Positions 11,580 through 24,737 of a stretch of DNA of 64,000 bases are shown here, in pieces. Made by a program: the position numbers and the translations under genes. This stretch comes from Muscardinus avellanarius (lineage: Eukaryota > Chordata > Mammalia > Rodentia > Gliridae), in contig OY726569.1 in the NCBI GenBank assembly GCA_963383645.1, forward strand, positions 32,947,592-33,011,591, in the 5' to 3' direction. The notes beneath the pieces were generated by a model. That model was not told where the DNA came from. It searched no databases and worked only from the letters and a program-made list of their open reading frames with translations. The first letter of the stretch is position 1. Each line of letters opens with the position of its first letter.

Positions 11580-11760
11580 CCAAGCATGGGAGGAAGGGAT
11601 GAGGAGGGAGTGAGGTGGGGACTGGGTGGGGGCTGGCTGGGTGAGGTGTGCATTTATGTCTACACTAGTTTTTTTTTTTTTTAACCCCATTATGATGTAT
11701 AAATAAAATGCACTAATAAAAATATATTAAAAATAAAAAATAAATAAAAAATTAAAAATT

Positions 11761-13545
11761 CTCTAAAATTATTTCTCTGATAAGTTTTGTGATACCCTTG
11801 GTTTATTCTTCTAGACCTTCTTCAATGCCTTTTATACATAAAGTAGGACACTTTATATTTTCCTGTTTCTTGGCTGTTCAGACTATGTTGTACTGTCTTC
11901 TGTATATTGTTGACTGTTTTCAGTTTGAATGAACTCTCTTCCAAGATGGATACCCTCTTTTCCATTTGGCCTAGCCTGTCAGAGTTGGTTTTTATTGTGG
12001 TCTTTAATTCATTTATTTTCTTCTTCATTTTGTTCAAAGTCTCTTTGTCAGTCTTTCTTACAGCCTCAATTTCCTCCTTCATGTCCTATACATTTTCTTT
12101 GAGGCCTTTCATCATATTAAAGATAAAAATTCAGAATTTTTCTTCTTGTTTTTTCTGCATATCAATATTAGTAATCTTCCTAGTTATTGAGTTGTGGAAG
12201 TTTATAGTTTCCTTAGTGTTCCTCATTCTCATATTTTTAGAGTTCTCAGGTTTGTGTTTCTGTTGTCTTGGAATCTTATTCTTTGTGTGTGAATGCTGTG
12301 TCTAGTTGTTATACCTTTATAATAAAGCCTATGATGGTCCTCTCTCAATCTGACTCATAATTAAACTTTTAGGTTGTATTGCAGAGTCTCTTTAAACTAG
12401 ATATATATTGTTCTTAGTGCCAAAAAACAAGAGCCTCTAATTGGCTGTAGGCTGCCATGTTATTTAGGCCCAAACTTTGCTAGGCCAAAGACTATGATGA
12501 TCTTTTCAGAGCCTGCAGACTGCTTGTTGTAATTAAATGCTTCATGGACACCACCACTGATCTGTTGATTATGAGCCCATGGTACTGCAGAGTATATCTG
12601 TGACTAGTGGGTTTAAGCTAAGAAAAAAAAGATATTGCTATTTTCCAACCTTATGGCTTGGCTCACTGTGCTTTGATGGCCCCTGGGAGATAACCGCTGA
12701 TCTGCTTGTTATGATATGGTACCTGAGCTACTGTCAGACACTACCATGCATGCATGCCAGGATAAATTCTGCTGGTAGAGAGAGTGTTGAGTTTCCAGAC
12801 TGTAACTATGTTCAAGTGAAACTCTACTGGTCTCCTGGTCTCCAGGCACAACCTGGCCAATATGGTGCCACCACCATTCTCTGCCCAAGGTCCAAGATCT
12901 GGCAGTGAGAATTTGTATAGTTCTAAGCCTGGAACTTGAGTGGCTCAGTGTTTTAGTTCCAGGGATACCACTGCTTCTTTGGGTGGCTGCAATCATGTGA
13001 GTCCATGTTGGCATCTGGCTTTGGTGCTTGTAGGGCCCAAATAGTGCCAGGTACAAGTTTATTGCTTTTTGAGCCTACAACTTGGTGGGTTGAGTTATTA
13101 GCATCCTTCCAACACCATCGCTACACATCTTGCTATGATTCCTGGAGACCCAAAAAGGGCTCAATGAACTGAAGACTGCAAGTCTCTCTGGCCTGAATGT
13201 CTTTAGAGGCTGTCTGATAATTCATGTTTCCCAAGTGTCAGACAGTAGCCCTCTCTTCTACCTCTGCAGGGGTGATTTGCAAAGTCTCAGATCCAGGTGA
13301 CTATTTTCTTGCCTTGCAAGTCCCTGTGGCCACACAAGGTAGTCTTCCACAGGGATGGCTTGTAAACTATGTCTTTGCTGGGGGTTTCTGGAATCTGCAG
13401 TGATGGCAACTGCCTGCCCATAGGTTGCATGGCCAAGATGTTGCTGTTGCTGCTGCTGCTCTGTGTTTACCAAGTGAGACACAGGCATGAGCTTAACTTT
13501 TTTTATTTCTCTAGAGTAAATACATAATTGTATGATGCTCATGTG
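11761..13545 (-). mobile_element. L1 5' portion (ORF1 and probable 5'UTR), minus strand
   Basis: On the minus strand, 12082 down to 11822 encodes a coiled-coil segment (MKEEIEAVRKTDKETLNKMK and onward, with SILEESSFK) that matches the ORF1 coiled coil of the L1 at 60.3 kb (SLLEDSSFK). ORF1-like text extends upstream to about 12300. The stretch 12300-13545 is GC-richer than its surroundings and lies where the L1 5'UTR would be. I infer it is 5'UTR, but no second copy in the window confirms it. A short CTG run occurs at 13441-13461. ORF2 is missing from this copy. Confidence 0.65.
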
Positions 13546-14310
13546 TAGGTAAAACTATGTCATTTCAATTTTACATTTCCCCAGTGATGTTAAACTGATG
13601 TTCTGATTTGAGCATCCTTTCATGTATTTATTTTCCATCTATATGTTCTCTTTACTTATGTGTTTATATAAGTCTCTTGTTCATTTTCAAATTGATTTTG
13701 TGCTTCCTTACAATAAAAATGAATGTAATGAGTTCTCAATCTATTCTAGTTTCAAGGTCTTGATCAGATAGATATATGCTTTCAAAATATATTATCTTAG
13801 TCTCTGGATTGTGTTTGGGTTCTCTTTGTAGTTCTTTTAGTGGAGCAAAAGATTATTTTGATCAAATCTATTTTATCAATATTTCTTAATGGAATATGTT
13901 TTCATAATCTTTAAGAACCCTTTTCCTAACCACTTCTACGCTAATTTATCCTATGCATTCTTCTAAAATTTTATATATCATATTTTATATTTAGACCTGA
14001 TTTATGTTCAGTTATTTTTGCATGTAAAAAGACTTTAGATTAATATTCATTTTTTATAGAGTTGCCCAATTGTTGCAACATAATTTGTTAATAGAATTCA
14101 CTATTTTCTAGGGAATCGCCTTTACATCTTTGTTGCAAATCAATTTGCCATATTTGTGCAGGTCTATTTCTTGACTCTCTCTTTATTCTGTTGATCTATG
14201 TGTCTATCTGTTCATTAATAGTACAATGTGTTGATTACTGCAGCATTGTGTTAGGTCCTACAATCAAATATTTTCATTTCTCCCACTTCATTTTTTTCAA
14301 CCTTGTTTTT
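13546..14310 (-). mobile_element. Ancient L1 ORF2/3' remnant
   Basis: The plus-strand text resembles the reverse of generic mammalian L1 ORF2. Examples are 'tctttgttgcaaatcaatttgccatatttgtg' and 'ttctgttgatctatgtgtctat' near 14130-14210, followed by 'gttgattactgcagcattg'. It is highly diverged and fits an old (pre-rodent) L1M-type copy. Borders are uncertain. Confidence 0.6.
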
Positions 14311-15250
14311 GCTGTCCTGCATTTTGTGTCTTTTCAAAACTTATTTTAGAATTAGTTTCAGAAATGTATTTTTTTGGGCTATATAATTCTTTTGCCTTCT
14401 AAAGTTCTAAGTTGAGCAAAAGATGAATTGACTGCAGAAGCAAATGGGCTACATTGAAAACACATCACATTTCAATAAAGAGATAAGAAACTTGAATCCT
14501 TCCTGAGATAAGTCATATTAATAAAACTAATAATATATAAAAGTGGTTTTTAAAGACTGCACCTAAAAATTAGTATTTATCCAATGGGTTCCTGAAACAT
14601 GAGTTATTTTAAAAACAGAAATTTGTAAAAATATTTTTGTATATTAGTATAAAAAGCCCTGTTAATCAGAGGATAAAGTGAACATTGGAAAATGTTTGAA
14701 AATGCTATGAACTTGTGGGGAGCTTCTGTGTCTGAGAAGAGTGAAGAGTAGAAAAGGGGGTACAAACTGACTGAAGGAAAAGTACTAGCCATTGACTTTG
14801 CCAAATCAAACAGGCATCAGATGTCCAAGAACAGCTTTAGAAACATTGTTCCCATTCTTGCCTTGGAGCCATAAAGCAACTTGTCCAGGGAATAGATGTT
14901 TCTCATTGCCCCCTGGAGACTTCTACATGGAACAAGTGTTCTCTGAGAAAACTAATGAAAAAGAGGAGGATTTCCAGAAAGGAAAAACAGAAATAATAGT
15001 TTCTCAATTATCTGAAACTTCTGAACTCAGCTATCTTAGTTCCTGACCTGGACTTTTTTTTTTGTAGATTGCTATTTACTTTTTCTGTGTTGTTTTCCCT
15101 TCTAGCTGTCCTTCATTCAGCTTGGTCCATGTAATCATTTACAAGATAAGACTAGCATACTTTAAGGATATATACAGATAAAATTTTACTGGAGAGAAAT
15201 TAACAAAAGAAAATCAATCTCCCAGGCTACATTGAATTTTTCAAGTATAA
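14311..15250. other. No gene or repeat recognised
   Basis: Mixed-composition sequence. An 84-codon ORF on the plus strand (14792-15046) has no family resemblance that I can see and lacks coding context. The last bases, 15240-15249 (ttcaagtata), are the left duplication of the next SINE. Confidence 0.5.
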
Positions 15251-15465
15251 AGGTGGGCATGGTGGCACACACTCACACTTGTAATCCCAGTACTTAGGAG
15301 GCTGAGACAGGAGGATTGCACATGTTCAAAGCCAGCCTCAGCTACTTTGTGAGGCTCTCAGCAACTTAGTGAGACCCTGTTTCCAAATAAATTATAAAAT
15401 AGGGCTGGGGTGTAGCCCAGAGGTAGAAAGCCCATGGGTTTCACCCAGTACCACACACACAAAAA
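15251..15465 (+). mobile_element. Dimeric SINE, plus orientation, with target-site duplication
   Basis: A complete 7SL half and ID half ('ggctggggtgtagcccagaggtagaaagcccatgggtt') end in 'cagtaccacacacacaaaaa'. The direct repeat ttcaagtata occurs at 15240-15249 and 15466-15475. Confidence 0.92.
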
Positions 15466-15475
15466 TTCAAGTATA

Positions 15476-18371
15476 GTAAAACCCCTTGTACAATATTTTG
15501 TCTGAAAACAATAACTTCATATTTGCTTTTCTAATCCTTTCTTTTTTTCATTTTTCCAAAATTTGTTGAAAAGAAAGAACATATAAGTAAGTGGGTTAGA
15601 TTACTTGAGGCCAAATTTCTATCAATAGTGTAAGTTTTTGATGAAACACATTGCAGATAACACCATGGCAAACTCTGACTGCTCCCTGGCATCTTTCAAC
15701 CAAAAAAGATGTCTGCTTTCTTTTCAAGAGAGATTCATCTTGACTTCACAAACAATCTAGCATGAGATATTTGAGACCCTCATGCCTCTGAGGTCACTGG
15801 AAAGGTAAAGAATAAGACCATGCCATATAAAAGAAAATTGTGTCACCTTTTCAGCAAATAAAAAAGTTCATTCTCAATTTTGTGCTGAAGTATGAAGTAT
15901 GGTCCCTGAAGAGGCAGCCAGTTTGGTTTGTTATAGTAGGATTTGTAACTGTGGAGGTGGAAAACTTTTCAATCTGTGAAAGATATTGTGAAACATTTAC
16001 TGTGAAGAAGCTGGACTCATACCAACCAGAAGCTATAAAAATAAAAAGGGGAGGCTTAATTTGAGAAGTTTTATACTTTTTTTTATAAGAGCTGCTCCAT
16101 TATTCTTAATACAGGCAAAGGTTGTGTCAAGTTTGTGATGCAGTAAATGAAAAGTTAACAGTTTGGCTCATCACTTCAAGCGAATCCATATAGATCCACG
16201 GCGTGCGTTTTTCTCCCTGTTCTCTCACCCTGCACTTCTTCATTTTGATTAGCTCATTCCCTTAACTGGTGAAGCAAGCCTTTGTCCTTCAAATCCACTA
16301 AGTCCCAACTGTCATTAATCACAAGTTTCTTTGGTAAGTGCTTAAAAAGTCTAATCAGGGAAGGAGAACATGAAAGAAAAAGTACATAGCCCTGTAGGAG
16401 GGAATCAAGATCAGAACTAAAATGACTGAGTTTAGAAGTCTTAGATAATTGAATATAACATATTGTGTACATCTACATATATATATGAACTTACATTCAA
16501 ATATATGTGTATGTGTTAAAATTAATTATGTGTATATACATATTGTGTATATACATACATGTCTTTTTGTGCATACTGACTTATCTAAAGTTATTGATTA
16601 TATAAGTTGATATAAATTGAATTCTGTTTTCTTTTTTGTAGCCTGTCAAACCATCTTCATTGGTAATTTTGGAGAATAAATCAAATTCTAGAGATTCCAA
16701 GAAATAAAATGCTAAAAAGCAAATTAATAATCTGTCTATTTATCTATCTACCTATCTGCAGATATAGTCCACATAGATATAACATTTTATATCCATACAT
16801 AGATTATTATTTAGTAGTGATAATTCTATTAGTTCAGGAACTGTAAATTACACTCTACCATAGGCACACTATAGTTGGAATCATAGAGTGAGATCTCTAC
16901 TTTAACTGGGATCTCTTCCTGATATATGAATATTCTTGATATTAAGTAAAGAGCTACAAAATGAATTTAAATAACTAAATATTTTTAATATTTTCTGTCA
17001 ACTACACATTAATAAGACAACCCATGTAAGCTTTTCTCATTTCATTTCAGTCATTTTCTTACACTGTATTACACATCAGGTAAATGCCAAGTTATGTAAC
17101 CAACAAAGAAGAAACAGGAGAGTCCTTTTAAAGAATCTTTATAATTTGGAGACATGAGTGAAAAGAGAAGAGAGAATAACACAAAATATTTTATTACACT
17201 GTTCAAAATTTTATAATTGCATTGTTTTTGGGTGTTGTGATAAATAAGATGAGTTGCAGTTAAGCTAATAAGGCACAGGTGTTAAAAGAATGTTTGGATG
17301 AGTTGATACATGAGCTGCATCTAAAAGAAAGTTGTATAGCAGAGGAAGAAACAATAGTCTTTGTGTGTTTAAATCAGGCAGTGGGAAGCATCTGGACCCA
17401 AACATGTAATGATGGCTTCTCATCCTGTGTTCAGTGTTTTTAAGAACTATTATTTTTAATGCACAAAGCACACAGGAGGAAGATCTACATTTTAGATAAA
17501 TAAAACTGTTGACAGTATAGAGGATGGAGTCTAAGGGCCTAGAAGATGTCTAAGGGCTTAGAAGATAACATTCTTGGCCCAGAAAGATTAAGGTCTAAAT
17601 AGGCAGAATGGACTCATAAATAAATGGTCACCCTGATTCAACACATGATTACTAAATAGAACCACCAGTAGGACTTGTAGATTAGGTATAAAGGTATAGC
17701 TGAGGAACTGTTAAAAATGACACAAGATTTTTCATTAGGTGACTGGGCCATTGGTGGAGCTAGAAATTGACATGTAAATTTAGGAGGAGAAATGGTTTGG
17801 AAAATATGATCAGCTGTATATTAGACATTTTGACTTAAAAAACACCCTACAGGATCAAACTTGAGAGACAGAGAGTTTAGGTGGATAAATTTCTTTAATA
17901 TTCTCAAGAGAGATTATAGTGAATGCCAGGATGTTGAAGTCATAAAAGCATATAAGCAGGAGTCAAAGTCAGAAAGGTGTGGTGATCTCTTAAGGAGAAA
18001 CTTAGTATAAAAACATTTATTCAGTAGGTAGAAAATTTGAGTGTGCCAGTATTCACAAGATAATAGAAATAGAGATAACTCAAAATCATTTAAAAGAAAA
18101 TTATTGGCCAGTTTTATTTAATAACTATGTATTGGGATATAGAAATGAAGGTAGCAGAACGTTTTAAGCAATAGGGAGGGATCTACAGTATTAAAATAGG
18201 TAAAGGAATAAAGTCACAAAAAATAAGACTGAAAATGGCTCTTACATTAGGGAGTTCATAATGTCTGAATTAAGAATAGTTTCTGCAGATGTGGAAGTGA
18301 GACTGCAGTGAACTGAGAATGGAATGGCATGATAGTGAAGCAGATCCCTGCCCAAATGTTTGGCATAAGAA
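15476..18371. other. Long repeat-poor AT-rich stretch
   Basis: Nearly 2.9 kb without a recognisable SINE or L1. There is a TATA/TGTA-rich segment around 16470-16560 and a short (TCTA)n-like run at 16733-16758. Small ORFs (for example 15840-16064) have no recognised homology. It may be unique intergenic or intronic DNA or very old unrecognisable repeats. Confidence 0.5.
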
Positions 18372-18934
18372 ACGAATGCATGCATACCCATGTTCATAGC
18401 TGCACTATTCACCATACCAAACTCTGGAACCAACCAAGATGTCCATCAACAGATGAATGGATTACAAAACTGTGGGATATGTACACAATGGAATTTTACT
18501 CAGCCATAAAGAAAAAACACAATTACATCATTTATAAGGAAATTAATGGAACTGGAGGACATTATGCTAAGTGAGATTAGTCAGTCACAAAAAAAAAAGA
18601 AATTGGATGGTTTCTCTAATATGCAAAAGCTAGGGAGAAATGGGTAACAGGAGGAACTCTAGGTGAAGGAGATCCTATAAAGGAGCAAATAAGGTGACCT
18701 AACTAAGGGGATGGAAAGGGGGAAGAGGGAAACTCTCTGAAGCACATGTTGTACTTAAATATATCAAAGTCAATCACTAAACCAAGCATGAGAAGGAGGG
18801 ATGAGGAAGGAATGGGGTGGGGATTGGGTGAGGGCTAATTGGGTGATGTGTGCATGTATGGCTCCACCATCTTTTATTCCATTAAGATGTATGAGTGGAT
18901 TGTACTAATAAAAACTTTAAAAAAAGAAAAAAAA
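18372..18934 (+). mobile_element. L1 3' end (ORF2 tail plus 3'UTR), older subfamily
   Basis: It begins within the ORF2 C-terminus ('catgcatacccatgttcatagctgcac', 'ccatcaacagatgaatggatta') and runs through the 3'UTR ('caatcactaaaccaagcatgag', 'gggtgatgtgtgcatgtatgg') to an A-rich tail. It is severely 5'-truncated. The same older 3'UTR type occurs at 9.8, 42.0 and 50.1 kb. Confidence 0.9.
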
Positions 18935-19219
18935 TAGAAGGCAATAAAGAAAAAATTTTTGAAGTGAAAAAAGGTCATATGATATGCTATTAATAATACA
19001 AAAGAAATGTGATACATCTGTAAATAGCTTTTTTTCTCTCACCCATAAAGTTTTAGAAAGTTCTATTCTTTGCTACAAGTTTTTTTCCGATAGAATAAAA
19101 CTTTTCCACAAAAGTGAAAAAAGCAATGAATTGGATAAATCACCATTGCTACTGTATGTGCTTTATTTTACCCTCTTAAAAAAGGTGGTTTTGGTTTCAT
19201 TTCTATCTTTTCTTCTTTT

Positions 19220-19897
19220 ATTTATTTATTTTCATCACTGAGGATTAAACCCACAGCCTTTTTTTTTTTTATGGGCATCTTCTATCTCACATTTCTTTTT
19301 TTTTATTTAAACAATTTTTTTATTGAACATAAATAGTATACATTTACACTATATTTGATGCCCCCCCCGCCCCCGTTTTCCTTTCCCCCCTCCCACCAAT
19401 GGCTGTCCAGGTTAACCATGACCTATTCATAATTTTACACATGTTCAGGTGTAGACCCTCGTTAATCAAGACCGACCTTCCTCCTCTCCTATCTTACCAT
19501 CCAAACTTAGCTAGTATTTCCCCTTCAATAACTGGAGTTCCACTGGTATTCTTTGTGTTTCCTAGTTTGGGCATATTAGAGGAAACATATGTATCTTCTT
19601 CTTTTGTGCTTGGCTGATCTCACTTAACATAATGTTCTCCAGGGTTTTCCATCTCCTTGCAAATGACATAATTTTGTTCTTCTTTATGGCTGAATAGAAT
19701 TCCATTGTGTGTATTTCCCACAGTTTTGCTATCCATTCATCTGTTGATGGTGATCTGGGTTGGCCCACAGCCCTTTTTTATTTTTATTTTGTAGTGGGAT
19801 CTTTTTCTAAGTTTCCCAAGTTAACCCTAACTTGTGATCCTCCTGCCCCATCCTCTTGAGTAACTGGACTACAGATATGGACCACTATGCCCTGCTT
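19220..19897 (-). mobile_element. Old SINE split by an L1 insertion
   Basis: The tail-proximal part ('tcactgaggattaaacccacagcc') is at 19220-19258, and the remainder ('agtgggatc...gatcctcctgcccc...gaccactatgccctgctt') is at 19764-19897. Between them lies an L1 3' end. The sequence cccacagcc is repeated at both breakpoints (19250-19258 and 19764-19772), so the L1 landed in a pre-existing SINE. Confidence 0.8.
19259..19763 (-). mobile_element. Young L1 3' end with two poly(A) tracts
   Basis: On the minus strand it holds the last ~66 codons of ORF2 in an intact frame (19768-19562, ending FPLICPN), then the 3'UTR with a G-rich run and a 3' end near 19320. Two T-tracts are separated by about 25 bp of unrelated sequence (19271-19295), which suggests a short 3' transduction. 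The target-site duplication is cccacagcc. It is the same young subfamily as the copy at 10.0-11.6 kb. Confidence 0.88.
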
Positions 19898-20865
19898 ATT
19901 TTGATACCTCTAATAGAAAAAAAATATGCTTGAAACTATAGGAGAAAAACTAGATTTGCTAAAATTTTATTAAATTATGTATCAGAACTTTTAGAAGTAT
20001 AGCTAACTGTATCAGAGTATCATTGGTTAACACAAAGAAAATATTTTTTATTTCTTAAATTTATTTTTCTTATTTTCATTGTAGTATGCATATTTTTTTG
20101 ATATCCAAGACTGGTCCAGAGTAACAGGTTTCCTTCTTGTTCTCATTATATCCAAAAGAGTAGATATTTCTGGGATACAATGTGATAATGGGATAAAGTA
20201 CACACATTTTATGATACCTCTATTCATTGTGAATGACATCATCCCTACTTTGTTTATGCTATTCTATTACCAAACTTAATCCACCACAGTTCTTCTCAAA
20301 ACTTAAATTTATTTCTTATTATTTAATCTGCCTTAGTTAGAGTGGTCCATTATTATTGTTAAATAATATTGCTCCTAACTATTTAAATTTATTTTTCTTA
20401 TTTCTTTAAAGAGGTTTTTGTATAGCAACTAAAATATAATGCAATTGTCAAACTTTGATCTTCTGGGCTATATTTACTTATTTGGTTTGATTAAAAACCT
20501 TTTCATTTTTCTCTTGCTTAATGTTTACTTGTAACATTTTTTAGGTTTTAGAGAGGAGGGGATTGTCTACAAAGAAGAATCAGATAACATCTGGGAAATG
20601 GGCATGCTATATGACTCCATTAACAATGTTTTATGCATAAATACAACTTCTCAGCCCTACCTCAGAGAAGGAGAAATTTAGCCAGGTATGTGATTATACC
20701 TCAGTGGACCTGAATTTTTAAAACTCTTCTCAAATTCAAATAACTTAAAATTTGAAACTAAAGATTAATTTAAATTTAAGTATAAAATGCTTACATTTTT
20801 ATTTGAATACTTAAAAACATGTATAGGATATTGACATGTAAATTGTTCTACTGCTTTTTGGGGGG
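19898..20865. other. AT-rich sequence, nothing recognised
   Basis: No open frame of note, RNA gene or repeat family recognised. Confidence 0.5.
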
Positions 20866-21046
20866 AAGAGTACTGAGAATTGAACCCAGATACATTCTAC
20901 CTCGGAGTCATACCTCTGCACTATATCGTTTTATTTTTTTTTTAATTTGAAACAGTGTCTAAATTGCTGAGACTGGCCTTGCATTTATAATCCTCCTGTC
21001 TCAGTGTCCCAACTACTGGGATTACAGGCTTGTGCCACCATGCTTA
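20866..21046 (-). mobile_element. Old dimeric SINE
   Basis: Diverged reverse ID half ('tactgagaattgaacccag') and shortened 7SL half ending 'gattacaggcttgtgccaccatgctta'. Confidence 0.78.
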
Positions 21047-22875
21047 ATTCCCCTACTGAATATTGAAAATATTATAAAACTTCTATGAAAGCATTATAAT
21101 ACATGAACTGCTAGAGAGAACAACCGGCTGAATAGATTAGGGCCATCTGCATGCACGAATACATAGAAGTGCAGAGAATTTATCTCAAATTTAAAAAAAA
21201 TAAAGAAAAGTATGGTGAAGTCAGTTTTCTTTTGTTATTTGAGGCTCCACAGTTTATCTATTATGTGATATTGGGAAAAGGATTCAAACCACTATTTCTC
21301 AGTTTTCCCATCATTTAAATGACAATAATTATTACTTTATAGGGATCATATAAATGTTAAATAATTTAAGATAGAGGTTCTTAATCTGTGACCTAATACT
21401 TTCTGAGACACAAAGATAGATTTTAAAGGTCTAGAACTTTATGAGAAAGTTATATCCTCATTTTGATTAAGCTGTAACTGGAATGTACTATATCATCTGA
21501 TCATGGATGTAGGCAGAAAAAATTCCACAGTATTGGCAACAGCTGTGGTGTCACTATTAGAAATAAGATAAATTTTTTATCACTTTATAGTTAGATATAG
21601 AATAGCCCCTTGAAAGACTCATACATTGGTATTTGGAGTTGATATAATTTTATCTTGAGGGTTATAATCCCAGAAGTGGATAAATCCATTATAATGGACT
21701 TATATGGGTGGTACCCTGTAGGTCAATAGGGTGTGGCTGGAGGTGGGCTTCTGGGGGTGCAGCCTTGGGCATTATATTTTGTTCCTTCTCTCCTTGTTCT
21801 CTTTCATCCTTCCACCCTCCATGATGTGAGAACAGCCCATGTGTTCTCCCTTTCTACAATCTCTTGCTGCCATGCCCTGAGATCTGTGGTCCCCAATGAT
21901 AAAAACTCAAATCTTCTTTCCTCTAAATTACATGGTCAGTCTCTTAAATTATAGCTGCAAAATGCTGAATGGAACAAATCACATTACAATTTTTCAAGTA
22001 TCTCAAAATCATATTTATATCCATCATCATCTAAAACTATTTCATTGGCTCTACCATCAGTATGCATGTAAACACATTGGCTAAATCTCAAGCACCTCTG
22101 TATCTGTGTAAATCATAGTTGAAATTCAACATTTTAAGCAATATGGAGGAGGCAGAACAATATTAAAAGTAGTTCACCCATTCAGGGATGAAAGCACTTG
22201 TCTCTTACTAATGACCCAGACACCTGCGATGTCTGCAGTTTTGTTATTGTCTGTTGATCAACATAGGGATGAGTGATTAATCACTTTTACTGTTTGTTTC
22301 AGTTTTGCACAACTGGGAAATTAAATGAAAACTTTCATCTCCTTTAAAGTGAAGCATATTTTTTTTCAATAGAGTTATCTATATAAGTTAACTATTAACT
22401 GTACTCTTATAACTTTGAATTTGATATTTCTCTTAACTCTGGTTAAGATCATTGCTCTTTTTCATTTTACATTTGTTTACTATTCACTTCTTATTGTTTT
22501 AATTTATGCAAAATTTCTAAGTATTTGTAGATGAATGGGGTAAAATATTAATATATTATGCCATGTTGTGAGATCAAGAAGAATATCCTTTTAAAACACA
22601 TAAAATTTCTTTAATGTATTTCAGGCTTTGTGGATTTTCATTTGTGCAATTTCACAATTGATTTCCTGTTATCCTTTAGGTCTATTTCTTTCTTTCTTTC
22701 TTTTTTTTTTTTTTGAAATGTTTCCCTTTCTATTTTCTTCTTCCAGTAATGAACTGATGTTACGGGATATTTTCCTTCTGCTAAGAAAAAGGTAAATTCA
22801 CAGTTGACATAAACATTGAATTATAGCATACTCTGTTACTTATGAAAATCACTTCTCCATCAATGAAAACTCTTC
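21047..22875. other. AT-rich sequence, no gene recognised
   Basis: About 1.8 kb without a supported gene. A TTTC-rich run occurs at 22686-22714. The segment about 21650-21960 loosely resembles 55390-55660 and may be an old interspersed repeat, but I could not assign a family. Confidence 0.45.
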
Positions 22876-23119
22876 TTTTTCTTTTTCTTTTTTTTTTTTT
22901 TTTAAATACTGGGGATTAAACCCAAGGGCATTCTACCTTTGCTTTGAGCCACACCCCAGCCTTATTTTTCATTCTTTGTTTTTGAAACAAGGTCTCATTA
23001 AGTTGCAGAAGGCCTCACTAAATAGCTGAGGCCATCTTCAAACCTGCAATCTTCCTGACCCTTCTGTCTTAGCCTCCTCAAGTATGGGATTTGCAAATGT
23101 GTACCACCAAGCCAGGCTT
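22876..23119 (-). mobile_element. Dimeric SINE, moderately diverged
   Basis: A long T-tail, reverse ID half ('tactggggattaaacccaaggg') and reverse 7SL half ending 'gtgtaccaccaagccaggctt'. An imperfect flanking repeat (aatgaaaactctt / aatggaaacttct) is visible. Confidence 0.85.
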
Positions 23120-24735
23120 AATGGAAACTTCTAATATTGTTATTCTTAATTTTATAAATCTACTCCAAAAGAAATATTATTTACATAGGATGTAAGTGAA
23201 TCTCATTCCTTACACCACCAACCTAGCATCTGAAATTTTCATGTGCATAGCCAACCTAGCAAGTACCCACTCATCCTCACCATTATTAAGCAAAATTAAG
23301 CAAAAGTTCAGTTCTCTGAGTTACCTTGGATTTTTTTTTTTTGTCTTGTGGAAACAGACGGTTATTGTGAGAATGATCTGAGTCATCCCTAATCCATGGA
23401 TCATGAGAAGCTAATTTTTCTTGTTATTTTCAAGCCTTTTTTCTGAAGAAAAAAAAAAAAAAGCTTTTTGCTCCTGCTCTCCTTTGCTGTTTTCTTCTAA
23501 AAGTTTCCAATCTTTGAGTTATGTCCTGAGCATCTCATAAATATGTAAATAGGTTTATAGACTATCTCAGCATTCTTCGTTGTCAGGAATGAAATACCAC
23601 TAACAGATTTAGCACCCCACATGGGCACCAGCATCCTTTAGTATCAAGGAAGGATTTTACCATATGGCACCCTGCTAGGTGGCAGAATACAAAAGGTCTT
23701 CTAAAGTACTCATTGTAATTCATATACCATGAGAAGCTGACTAATGTTTTGTTCCTTCTGTAATGAGCCATCTACTCACCAATGTGTCATTCTCCAAGCC
23801 TGGATTGCCCTAAATAAGACAGAAACTTCTTAACAAGTACTGTCCCATATCTTTTTCTGGTTCTGAAAAGAAATAGGAGTCCTGAACCAATTAAAGGCTT
23901 ATCATGAGTAGAACTGAAAGAAACATGTAAGATGGATGGAGATTGCACCCGAGTGTTAACAGCCACAAAAAGACAAAAGGTAAAGAGCAAAAAGGTCACT
24001 GAGCAAATATTTTAATAATGCTTTATTTGAAATTCCATCAGTTACACATTATTACCTTTACCATGCTGCAGAAACTCAGGAGGGATAACGTGAACGGTAT
24101 TATTTATAATACAACAAACCTCAGCACCTCCAGGGCACACATAGGCCACCAAGTATTTTGCCACCTACTGCCTTATTTTCTGACTTTAAAACATTGCCTT
24201 CCTTCAAGAGGAAAAATAACTGCCATATGCAGATGCAAATGAACATTAGGATAAGAAGAGGGTTTCTTATTGTCAGTTCAGCAGAGTGAGCCTCCTGATC
24301 ATAAGATTACTATTTATTCAACGCCTTTTAATGCACAGATACTATATTAAGGGATTTCCAAAATTTTGTTCATCTCATCCTCAAAAACCAAACTTCGATG
24401 TAAATGCCACTAATTTCCTTTAGAAAAGCAAGTTAAAGCATGTAAAGTTGAAATAATTACAGAGATATCATCCTGGAATTTACATGTAAATGCTGTTCTA
24501 TTAACCACTGCCATGCTATGCCATTAACAGAATTATACAATTATTTAGCTTATCAGCATTTTGCCTAATTTCATTCTTTTTGAGAAATAATGGTATCATG
24601 ACACAGAAGCCATTCAAAATGTCATGGTTCTATACCATGCTATATATAAAACATTAAGCACATGATAATATGTATTATTGACACAGGCCACTCTGATTAA
24701 GGCTGAATATCATTTAATTGGGAAAAAGAGTACAG
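23120..24735. other. No gene or repeat recognised
   Basis: Mixed sequence with short unremarkable ORFs on both strands. No RNA gene and no SINE or L1 text recognised. Confidence 0.5.
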
Positions 24736-24737
24736 TT

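Larger units (their letters stand above)
7421..11760 (+). mobile_element. Older L1 (ORF2 3' half plus 3'UTR), split by two later insertions
   Basis: One plus-strand L1 is present in three pieces: 7421-8166, 9212-9992 and about 11576-11760. The breaks are filled by an EEF1E1 retrocopy and a younger L1. The L1 text continues across each break once the duplicated target sites are accounted for. ORF2 frames are wrecked. The 3'UTR has the older-subfamily pattern ('ccaagcatgggaggaaggga', 'gggtgaggtgtgcatttatg') and ends in A-rich sequence near 11760. It is diverged from the minus-strand L1 immediately to its left, so the two are separate insertions and not one inverted element. Confidence 0.85.

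Noticed and set aside
15840..16064. 74-codon ORF
   Set aside because: No family match and no supporting context.
21650..21960. Loose similarity to 55390-55660 as a duplicated gene or exon
   Set aside because: Only short scattered words agree, more like an old interspersed repeat; not strong enough to annotate.
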